DNA from: Gonium pectorale
Lineage: Eukaryota; Chlorophyta; Chlorophyceae; Chlamydomonadales; Volvocaceae
Direction: 5' to 3'
Length of the DNA stretch: 21,619 nucleotides
Assembly (NCBI GenBank): GCA_001584585.1
Contig: LSYV01000050.1
Coordinates: forward strand, 964,549 to 986,167
The position numbers and the translations under genes were made by a program. How positions within the stretch are numbered: position 1 is the stretch's first letter; every line of letters begins with the position of its first letter. Positions 12,001 to 16,913 of this stretch are shown here, piece after piece. The notes under the pieces are model-generated. The model was not told the DNA's origin. It worked only from the letters and a program-made list of their open reading frames with translations, and searched no databases.

Positions 12001-14825
12001 GCAGCAGATGACAACGAGGGTGCTGTCGGAGGCACTCGGGCAACGATGGTGGAGGGACGGCAGCTGGACCGCCAGCGCGCTGGTGCTGGCTCCAGGCAGC
12101 CTCACCTGCGGGGCCGTAGGACGGGCTTCTTTGATGAAGCCGTCGCTTCGGGAAGCGCCGTGCTGGTAAGTTGCTGTTGAGATGCAGGAGAGGGCGCAAG
12201 GGGCGCCACAGCATTACCTGTTGCCCCATTCACCGTCTAAGGAATAATAGGGGTGTCTGTGATGCACGCTCTTTTAGGATATGCCATAACGATAAAGGCT
12301 ACTGAACCGTCATAAACTAAAAAGAACATGCCCCTTTCTGTTTCGCGCCTCATTTCGCTGCTTGACAAAGCAGGCTGCGAGTGCAGCTTGTAATGGTGAG
12401 GAAGTGCTTGCGGTGCTGGACCCTGGCCACGGCTTCGGGTTGGCACAGGACCGCCCGTCGCCTATGGACGGTGTCAGGCGGCCGGCGGCTTCGGCCGTTG
12501 GGTTTCCGACCCGTGGCTCCGTTAGCAAAGGCACACCCGCCGCCACCAGCGACCGCGGCGCCGTGGTATCCCTGGCCGTGGCATCCCTGGATGGCGGCTC
12601 GCGGCGCAGCAGCATCGTGGACCGGTCGCTATCGGGCAGCACGTTCACCGACGGTACCGCAACACTAAACCTGGTTGCGGTCAGGCATCATCGGCGCGTG
12701 GGCGAAGCGGTCGCTGACAGGGGCCGCATACTGGCCAGCAACGAAGCTGCATGCGTTGGTGGCACAACGGCCGCCCTCCGAGCAGCCGTGCACAGCATTT
12801 GGCAGTTGTCATCGGATGACAGCGTTGCAGGCCCACGCTCGCGCGCCACAGTTGCCGCAGGCACAGGAGCGGCTCCTGGTGTGGTGCTCAGCATTCCGCG
12901 TCGCCCAGTGTTGGGGCGGCCGATCAGCTCTCTGCCGGCGGCAGCTTATCGGACGGATCAGTCGCCTCCGCCTTCCCCAGCGCCCGAGAGGGCGACGGCG
13001 GCTTGGCAGCGTGCTGCCCTGGACGCTGTGGTGGGCGCTGTGGCCGACGGCTTACCAGTCATTGAGGGGCGGCGCGAGCTTAAATTGGGGCGTACGGACC
13101 GGGAGGCTGTGCCGTCGCCGCCGCCCACCGGCGGCGCCGCCGGAACAGCAGACAATGTGGGTGGGCTCTTAGGCAGACTTCTCGTTTGGAAGCGATGTGC
13201 CATTCGTCTGTCGATGTGCCCGTCCATTAATGCATGTGTGCTTAGCACAGACGGCAACTTGGTCATGTGCATGCGTTCGTTAATCGAACGGAACAGGCCT
13301 GAGGACAAACCCATCCAGAGGCGAACGATTCAGCATCGATACAAACTTGTTTGTGGCTTCTGGCTCTCCATGACCTCCTCTCATCCCGTCTCTATCTGCA
13401 GCATGTGCCGCTAGGTGACCTCGACCTCGACGGCGACTTTGGCGCCGACCCCTTCCCCGAGGCGTCGGACGGTATGTCCCAGGGGTCCAGCGTAAGCGCT
13501 GAGACTATCCTGATGCCGCCCTGAACCCCGCAGGGGCCCTGCACTGTCAGGCAAAATGCATGAAAAGAGGCCCAAGGATTTGACAGTATTAGCATATCGA
13601 CGCTTTCGGCACCCAAAGATGCAGCTAGGATGGGTGACGGGGCGGACAGGGGGCCCTGATCCCCTGAAGGCGTTTTTGAAAGGGTAATTGTTTTGATCAC
13701 TTCCTGTCCTCGCTTTCGCTCGGTGATATGTTAGCGCCCCGGAGTATACCGTGCTTATCAGCATCCCCGCCTTCACCACCGCAGGAGGCAGGCGGCCTAA
13801 TACGCTGCGCCGAAGTCTAGGCCAGCTGGCGTCTGCTGCTGCTACTGCTGCTGACGTCCCGAACAAAGCACTGGAAAGCGTCGTGCCGGTAAGATGATGT
13901 GCCATTGGTGGCGAACGGTTCGGTTTAATGCGCGCGGGCTTCATCCCTTTCGCCATCCATTTATGTCATCCTTTGCTGTGAGTACGGACGGATGCCGCTT
14001 GACCCATCTCCATCATTACCCGTTGACTCATTGTCGCCAGCAGGCTGACGCTGGAGCGGGTAGTCGCAACGACCGGTGTCTTCAAGGACTGGGAACGGGA
14101 GCATCCCCATCAGGTCCTCAGGTGAAGAGAGCAGACTTTGGCACCTGAACACCAGATGTGGCCTCCGTGCCGAGTATGTACCTTCCTAAGGGCACTGCCT
14201 ATCGCTGGAGGGCACAGCAGCCTATAGCTCCTAGATGCCGCATCAAAGTTGCTGTGACATTCTCGTCCTTACCTGCGTTCTTGCACCTCAGGGGGCGCCT
14301 ACGCAGCCGCCACACCAGGAGGCGGCCGGGCCGCGCGATGGCACCTCTTGTGGGGGCCTGTCCGGTGGACGGCACGCTGGTACGATGGCGGCGGGGGGCG
14401 CGCCGCTCGCTCCCATCGGTCCGGCACCACCTGCTGCAGGCAACATGGCTGAGACAGGTGCGGAGGATGCACGCTGGAGCCCTCAGCACGACATCAGCGT
14501 GGGGAAGACAAACGGGCGCGTGACCAAGCTGGCCCGCAAGTTCCTGGAGCAGTGCCTCGGCGACCTCCTCCCGCGCCCAAGAAAGTCTGTTATCTTAGGC
14601 GTCGTAATCTACGACCTGCACGGCAAGGAGACCGGCTTTGTTGAGGACGGAGCTATGCTTGAGTGCATTCCTAAGAAAAAGGCGAGCGATATGTACTTGC
14701 GGATTCATGGTGACACATGCAAGCAGCTAGGTTTCAGCGACCAATGCTCCACCAAGGTCCGTATCGGTGGTGGAAACCCTCAGCAGGGCCGCATCTACCT
14801 TGCTCACACTGGGCCTGCTGGTTAA
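2295..14825 (+). CDS. Giant modular multi-exon gene (GNAT-like N-terminus, repeated low-complexity exon modules)
   Basis: I trace about 29 exons: 2295-2422, 2518-2675, 2759-2864, 2929-3010, 3109-3222, 3482-3835, 4154-4312, 4411-4497, 4649-4726, 4882-4965, 5186-6529, 6768-6834, 7147-7340, 7488-7574 (doubtful), 7755-7841, 8019-8102, 8325-8420, 8525-9091, 9175-9228, 9367-9705, 9833-9904, 10258-11385 (with N gap), 11600-11666, 12005-12165, 12374-13156, 13402-13471, 13785-13888, 14041-14121, 14292-14825. Apart from 7488-7574 the junctions are GT-AG, and phases match, giving about 2,420 codons with no internal stop. The N-terminus resembles a GNAT acetyltransferase. The middle is Ala/Gly/Pro/Ser-rich and made of repeated modules. 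The last exon looks more globular. The gene is not recognised; a nuclear or regulatory role is only a guess. The start at 2295 is the least certain point, and further 5' exons are possible. Confidence 0.72.
3109..3222 (+). CDS. Exon 5, GNAT-like helix, strand and GF turn
   Basis: Flanked by TTGCAG and GTAAGG, phase 0 on both sides, 38 codons. It reads ALLEWLKPLG, SPFIVVDARD, SVQANVLEDAGFV. A helix, a hydrophobic strand ending in DARD, then a helix closing in A-G-F is the usual motif B arrangement of GNAT enzymes (x-A-x-x-x-Y-x-x-x-G-F), here with Leu in place of the common Tyr. Distance from the Gly loop of exon 4 to this strand is about right for the family. Assignment rests on pattern only. 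Confidence 0.6.
3482..3835 (+). CDS. Exon 6, end of N-terminal domain and start of low-complexity region
   Basis: Phase 0 exon of 118 codons between TGATAG and GTATGT. The first 35 residues (from ENKCLVEDGY to VVRLIADLND) look structured. After that it is Pro/Ser/Ala/Gln-rich, marking the switch from a folded domain to a disordered tail. Confidence 0.7.
3836..4153 (+). other. Intron, 318 nt
   Basis: GTATGT to CTGCAG. No conserved module or transposon end seen. A purine-rich stretch with GGGGGGGCGCG lies near 3993. Confidence 0.55.
4154..4312 (+). CDS. Exon 7, E-position exon of the first module set
   Basis: 53 codons, phase 0 on both sides (CTGCAG / GTGAGT). It sits just before module A, as exon 7147-7340 sits just before A', but shows no clear sequence match to it. 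Ser/Gly/Arg-rich. Confidence 0.65.
4411..4497 (+). CDS. Module A, copy 1
   Basis: 29 codons, phase 0-0, between CCTCAG and GTGAGG. Starts ASLGASRAASAEE and ends PLAPNQ. Nearly the same exon recurs at 7488-7574. Flanking intron sequence is also partly shared (AGTACGGCTTG and the acceptor ending CTCTG(C/T)CTC(C/G)CAG), so the copy arose from a genomic segment rather than from an mRNA. Confidence 0.75.
4649..4726 (+). CDS. Module B, copy 1
   Basis: 26 codons, phase 0-0, between CTCCCAG and GTGAAG. Encodes PQASASASSDAAQEVQ and a short tail. Paralogous to 7755-7841, which keeps PQ, SSDAA and EVQ at matching places. Confidence 0.72.
4882..4965 (+). CDS. Module C, copy 1
   Basis: 28 codons, phase 0-0. 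The acceptor ATCGCCAG at 4881 was chosen over CTCTAG at 4864 because it aligns with the acceptors of the other two C copies and keeps frame. Reads GADTRPGSCND, then ATATSLPAGPQ. Copies at 8019-8102 and 14041-14121 share the (A)D(A/T)R start, the LQ core and the A(T/S)SP.GP end. Confidence 0.75.
5186..6529 (+). CDS. Large exon of unit 1
   Basis: 448 codons with no stop, phase 0-0, from ACATGCAG to GTGGGC. Ala/Ser/Pro/Leu-rich with scattered Cys and no recognised domain. Near its end GLPAVGRQLG (about 6260-6290) resembles RRSALGRQISSL of unit 2 and RRPVLGRPISSL of unit 3, and it closes in AGDQ before a GTGGGC donor like the unit 2 and 3 large exons. I infer common descent with strong divergence. 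Confidence 0.75.
6768..6834 (+). CDS. Module D, copy 1
   Basis: 67 nt, phase 0 in and phase 1 out, between GTTACAG and GTATGT. Acidic peptide with NGFGGDPFQEPCD. Same size class, phase and core (F-G-x-x-x-F-x-E) as 11600-11666 and 13402-13471, and in the same place after a large exon. Confidence 0.72.
6835..7146 (+). other. Intron, 312 nt
   Basis: GTATGT to GTCCGCAG. Nothing recognised within. Confidence 0.55.
7147..7340 (+). CDS. Module E, unit 1
   Basis: 194 nt, phase 1 in and 0 out, so it complements module D exactly. Encodes TAADDAAAGLLAPL and an Ala/Gly/Leu-rich remainder. A long opposite-strand frame over this region is a shadow of its GC-rich composition. Confidence 0.7.
7488..7574 (+). 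CDS. Module A, copy 2, damaged donor
   Basis: Copy of 4411-4497, starting ASLGASYAASAE and ending SLAPNQ, with a good acceptor (AATCTCAG). At the place of the GTGAGG donor of copy 1 this copy has CGAAGC, with no GT. Read-through meets TGA at 7615-7617. Because the exons on either side are phase 0, skipping this exon would keep the frame. It may be a dead exon or use another donor such as the GT at 7587. Confidence 0.55.
7755..7841 (+). CDS. Module B, copy 2
   Basis: 29 codons, phase 0-0, between GTCTCGCAG and GTGAAT. Begins PQGRALAAYSSDAAHEVQW, paralogous to 4649-4726. Confidence 0.72.
8019..8102 (+). CDS. Module C, copy 2
   Basis: 28 codons, phase 0-0, CACCAG acceptor and GTGGGC donor. Reads RADARTGGHNGRSMQGLGT then ATSPPAGPE. 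Closest to copy 3 in the MQGLGT core. Confidence 0.75.
8325..8420 (+). CDS. Exon of 32 codons
   Basis: Phase 0-0 between CCTCAG and GTGAGG. Begins AHGSDAPGATVP. No paralogue found in the window. Confidence 0.65.
8525..9091 (+). CDS. Large exon with basic cluster
   Basis: 189 codons, phase 0-0 between GTGCAG and GTAGGT. Ala/Ser/Gly-rich. KPGKRQRL near 8815-8840 is a possible monopartite nuclear localisation signal. Its C-terminal part, RADADAPASGGDLTPGLQEAS, partly matches the start and LQ core of module C, suggesting a C module was absorbed into this exon. Confidence 0.7.
9175..9228 (+). CDS. Small exon, 18 codons
   Basis: Phase 0-0 between AAACAG and GTAGGG. VPLPSPPLASGNAGAEMQ resembles the end of the unit 3 large exon (VPSPPPTGGAAGTADN), so it may be a split-off tail of a large-exon module. 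Confidence 0.6.
9367..9705 (+). CDS. Exon of 113 codons
   Basis: Phase 0-0 between TTCCAG and GTAGGC. Strongly Ala/Pro-rich with no recognised domain. Confidence 0.68.
9833..9904 (+). CDS. Exon of 24 codons, basic
   Basis: Phase 0-0 between CTCGCAG and GTGTGA. Reads ANTSVREGLQPS then GTPKRSTAPRTK. Thr/Arg/Lys-rich. Confidence 0.65.
9905..10257 (+). other. Intron, 353 nt
   Basis: GTGTGA to ATTACAG, the longest clear intron of the gene. It contains an open frame of 62 codons (10002-10190) with unusually balanced composition (for example KYICITGEMLRYTAYRL). It has no splice sites tying it to the gene, so I do not call it. Confidence 0.55.
10258..11385 (+). CDS. Large exon of unit 2, contains assembly gap
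   Basis: Phase 0-0 from ATTACAG to GTGGGC. The part before the gap ends RREPEMGRTMQKAV; after it comes DAGGAAGNPDQ. The stretch from about 10790 to 11060 aligns with 12840-13110 of unit 3: GAGAAPDV/GTGAAPGV, LGRQISSL/LGRPISSL, AGLPVMSRRE/DGLPVIEGRRE, MGRT/LGRT. The 290-N run keeps the frame, but its true length is unknown. Confidence 0.7.
11061..11350. other. Assembly gap (290 N)
   Basis: Unresolved bases inside the unit 2 large exon. The unit 3 paralogue has only about 15-20 nt between the matching flanks (GAGGCTGTGC and GGCGGCGCCG), and the edges are GC-rich triplet sequence. Confidence 0.95.
11600..11666 (+). CDS. Module D, copy 2
   Basis: 67 nt, phase 0 to 1, between TTCTGCAG and GTACGT. 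HVPSDDELGGVFGGGSFTEL then CD. Shares its HVP start with copy 3 and the F-G-x-x-x-F-x-E core with both others. Confidence 0.75.
12005..12165 (+). CDS. Module E, unit 2
   Basis: 161 nt, phase 1 to 0, acceptor GCAGCAG (NAGNAG), donor GTAAGT. DNEGAVGGTRATMVEGRQLD matches NNEAAVGGARTRLDEGRQLD inside the unit 2 large exon (10725-10785) in the same frame. This exon therefore derives from, or gave rise to, part of a large exon. Confidence 0.72.
12374..13156 (+). CDS. Large exon of unit 3
   Basis: 261 codons, phase 0-0 from AAAGCAG to GTGGGT. The second half is paralogous to the unit 2 large exon at protein and DNA level (for example GTTGGGGCG...GATCAGCTCTCTG in both). The first half has no clear match. 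Ala/Arg/Ser-rich. Confidence 0.75.
13402..13471 (+). CDS. Module D, copy 3
   Basis: 70 nt, phase 0 to 1, between ATCTGCAG and GTATGT. HVPLGDLDLDGDFGADPFPE then ASD, the most acidic copy. Confidence 0.75.
13472..13784 (+). other. Intron, 313 nt
   Basis: GTATGT to ACCGCAG. It holds a GGGGGCCCTGATCCCC-type short inverted stretch near 13650 but no gene or repeat that I recognise. Confidence 0.55.
13785..13888 (+). CDS. Module E, unit 3
   Basis: 104 nt, phase 1 to 0, between ACCGCAG and GTAAGA. Encodes RRPNTLRRSLGQLASAAAT and a short tail. The GCTGCTGCTACTGCTGCTG run explains the Ala stretch. Confidence 0.7.
14041..14121 (+). CDS. Module C, copy 3
   Basis: 27 codons, phase 0-0, acceptor GCCAGCAG (NAGNAG), donor GTGAAG. 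QADAGAGSRNDRCLQGLGTG then ASPSGPQ. This is the last module before the terminal exon. Confidence 0.75.
14292..14825 (+). CDS. Last exon, conserved-looking C-terminal domain
   Basis: 178 codons including TAA, acceptor CACCTCAG. The first 70 residues continue the Ala/Gly/Pro-rich style. From about 14490 the composition changes to mixed and globular: RVTKLARKFLEQCLGDLL, SVILGVVIYDLHGKE, AMLECIPKKKASDMYLRI, then a Gly-rich RIGGGNPQQGRIYLAHTG. Charged helices and hydrophobic strands suggest a folded domain of about 110 residues. I do not recognise the family. Confidence 0.75.
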   Translation, partial: GAPTQPPHQEAAGPRDGTSCGGLSGGRHAGTMAAGGAPLAPIGPAPPAAGNMAETGAEDARWSPQHDISVGKTNGRVTKLARKFLEQCLGDLLPRPRKSVILGVVIYDLHGKETGFVEDGAMLECIPKKKASDMYLRIHGDTCKQLGFSDQCSTKVRIGGGNPQQGRIYLAHTGPAG

Positions 14826-15120
14826 GCAGTGTCGGACGGTGCTACAGTACCAGCGGAACTAGATTCGGTATGAGGACTCCAGCAGTCGGATCGGTCAAAG
14901 CAGTTTCAGCGTGGCATGACCTGCAGCATCCGGGCGTGAAGGGCGGCACCTGGGGTGTATTCAATGCGCCCTCCCGTGATTGAGTATTTTGCTGGTATAA
15001 GCATAGAAGGACCTGAGGGTTGAGGGGCTAGCCGAGAAGGCACATGTGACACAAGATGAGAGTGCCCAGGCGTGCGTCGCACCGATGCTTTTGCACATCG
15101 GCGCATGGTGAGTGATCTAG
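14826..15120 (+). other. Probable 3' UTR
   Basis: Between the TAA of the long gene and the TGTAA at 15121. No further exon or other gene is seen. Confidence 0.5.
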
Positions 15121-15125
15121 TGTAA
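15121..15125 (+). promoter_or_regulatory. Probable polyadenylation signal TGTAA
   Basis: First TGTAA after the stop codon at 14825, about 295 nt downstream. TGTAA is the usual polyadenylation motif in Chlamydomonas and its relatives, and 3' UTRs of this length are common there. Confidence 0.55.
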
Positions 15126-15184
15126 TCTGCTGAAGGGACGTATCCGGATCAGTGATGGTTAGTTATCTTGTTGCCCGTGGTATG

Positions 15185-15440
15185 AGCACCTTCGCGACCA
15201 GTATGAAGGCGCCTTGCTGTTCAAGCGCCGGGATATGACGACATTTATGAAGGAGATCCCACCCGCCGTGGCGGCAACTTATTTTCAGGATCTCTGCATA
15301 CTTCAGCGCCAGGCGATGAAGCAGGGTAGAGACAGCAATCATGGCCCTTTATATCACCCCACGTTTTGCACTTGGATCCATGCGCCCCCGGATTGGACGG
15401 GCAATTTAGCCGGACGAAAAGCTACAAATTCGACTCGGCA
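15185..15440 (+). repeat. KRRDM-type dispersed repeat, copy 3
   Basis: Third copy: HLRDQYEGALLFKRRDM, MKEIPPAVAATYFQ, ILQRQAMKQGRD and GPLYHP align with copies 1 and 2. Past the ORF core, DNA similarity continues (TTGGATCCATGCGCCCCCGGATTGGACGG against TCGTCCATGGCCCCCCCGGCTTTGACGG of copy 1). Upstream CCPWYEHL may be the remnant of the Cys motif seen in copy 2. Confidence 0.65.
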
Positions 15441-15460
15441 TTACCGTTCGCCATAGGCAG

Positions 15461-15477
15461 AGCCCCTTTTAGGGGCT
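15461..15477. repeat. Perfect hairpin, 7-bp stem
   Basis: AGCCCCT-TTT-AGGGGCT at the right edge of KRRDM copy 3, immediately followed by AGT. Possibly a repeat terminus or an insertion of a palindromic element. Confidence 0.7.
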
Positions 15478-15527
15478 AGTTTTGTTTGTTAAATCACCAT
15501 TGCTTCTGGCCCCCGTGTTTTCGGTGG

Positions 15528-15551
15528 GCCCGCTCCAGAGCGGGCGTTTTT
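15528..15551. repeat. Perfect hairpin, 8-bp stem, followed by T-run
   Basis: GCCCGCTC-CA-GAGCGGGC at 15528-15545, then GTTTTT. It has the form of a bacterial or plastid intrinsic terminator, but the context is eukaryotic nuclear. An imperfect GGCCCCCG...CGGTGGGCC hairpin overlaps its left side. Confidence 0.6.
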
Positions 15552-15555
15552 GGAA

Positions 15556-15925
15556 CGTTTGTTAATGTCCAGGCGACACTGTGCGGCCGTGCCGTGTGCC
15601 CTGGAGGCGCCACACGGCAGGCTGTCATAGGCCCAATCAAGACAACCCAAACTCCGTGGCAGCCAGCAAAGTCTGATACACCAAAGACTAGTCCGGTCCA
15701 AAAACATACGCACAGCTCCAAACAGCTCAAGTATTTGCAAGTGATGAAAGCGCTCTCTATAACCGCAACGGGGTGCCTACAGATACAGATTACAGGCTCC
15801 CCAGAGGGTCTGCAGGCCACACGCGTCGATTGGCTCCCGACCCGCCATAGCAGAGTGGGTAGAACACCCGTTGTCTTAGACGTGAGGCCTAGAACACGAA
15901 AAACAAAAAGCGTTACGTGACACAT
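15556..15925. other. Unassigned stretch between repeats
   Basis: A plus-strand frame of 144 codons (15486-15920) spans it, Thr/Lys/Pro-rich at its centre, but it runs through the hairpins and resembles nothing I know. It could be a 5' piece of the retroelement at 15930 or unrelated debris. Confidence 0.4.
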
Positions 15926-15929
15926 ACAC

Positions 15930-16330
15930 CAACTTGGCGTTGTGGGAGTGCATGGTGCTATGCTGGATGCCCTGAAAGCGTGCTACAATAAAGAGTTGAT
16001 GCGTGTTAAGGTTGAAGGGCTGGTTGGGGATCCATTTGAGTCGCTGCAAGGTGTCAAGCAAGGGTGCCCGCTCAGTCCCACGCTGTACGGCATTTTTGGG
16101 GAGGGCTTTGCGGATTATGTCGATGCTAAGGACAGGCTGGTACCAGGCGCTACGCATGCGGGGGACGGCCCTACTGCGGACGGCCAACGTACTCCCTTAG
16201 AACTCTATGCGGACGACCTGAGCCTGTTTGCCACCACTCACAGGCGACTAATGCAACTCCTAACCTAACGTCGTTGGAAGAGTGGTGTTGTACGTTCGGG
16301 TCGGCGTGGGTCCAAAGCCAGCTGGCACCC
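15930..16330 (+). pseudogene. Truncated non-LTR retrotransposon reverse transcriptase
   Basis: The main frame ends in a stop at 16268. It carries central RT motifs in order: LGV..HGAMLDALKACY, VKVEG, GVKQGCPLSPTLYGIF (motif positions 16050-16079) and YADDLSLFA (16206-16217), then LMQLL. These are palm motifs of non-LTR (LINE) reverse transcriptases, with YADD providing two catalytic aspartates. The copy starts abruptly at the QLGV position just after an in-frame stop. A frame change at about 16266 is followed by SLEEWC. Endonuclease, fingers, thumb and 3' end are missing, so this is a dead fragment. Confidence 0.85.
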
Positions 16331-16409
16331 TCCCAATGACGACATGGCCACCTAAAACCCCTGTAGGTCCCCAGCCACGTGGGGCCCCAGCGTAATGTGC
16401 ATGTGCTCC

Positions 16410-16913
16410 CACTCATCCAGCCTGGTTATCTTAAACGTTTTTTTTGAAAAATACCCCTTGCTGTGGACATGATTTACGAAAAACGAGAGCGCAAACTCGA
16501 CCCGGACTTGAGAAAAATGAGGTTCTGATAGGCCTCGTAAGCTCACGAATTCCAGGATCTGTAAACAGCCCAAAACGTACGGGTCCGATCCCATCTGCCG
16601 CCAATCATGGACGGCCGCGGCAACATCTCACCAGGCCCCTACTTGGATGTGTGCCCAGGTGCTCTGTTCCGATTCATTAACATCGGTTTCGTGGTGCTCC
16701 TGATGGGCGGTGAAGTATCAGGTGCTTATGTGTGTGATGATTCGGTTTTCGTTTTGCACCGCTGGCAGCACCCCTCGAAACGTTTACGAAAACGGCACGG
16801 TCCCGTGGGGGCGAAATCATCCCCAGCCAAACGAATGTCGTGGCCTCCGGAGGAAGGGAAAACGTGCGACCTGACGAATCCCCAAAATTGAAGATAACCA
16901 GGCTGCACTCATC
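16410..16913. mobile_element. Non-autonomous hAT-like element (MITE) with target duplication
   Basis: The element spans 16418-16905 (488 bp). Its ends are CAGCCTGGTTATCTT inverted at both sides, 15 of 15 identical, then one mismatch and AA. It is flanked on both sides by the identical 8-mer CACTCATC (16410-16417 and 16906-16913). An 8-bp target duplication with termini beginning CAG is the signature of the hAT superfamily. The interior has no transposase frame, so it would have been moved by a relative elsewhere. The intact ends and duplication indicate a fairly recent insertion. Confidence 0.88.

Noticed and set aside
15841..15900. tRNA- or SINE-like A box (TAGCAGAGTGGG, about 15848) with a weak B-box-like GCCTAGAACAC 40 nt later
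   Set aside because: The A box fits the consensus, but the B box is poor and no acceptor or anticodon stem can be paired. Probably chance.
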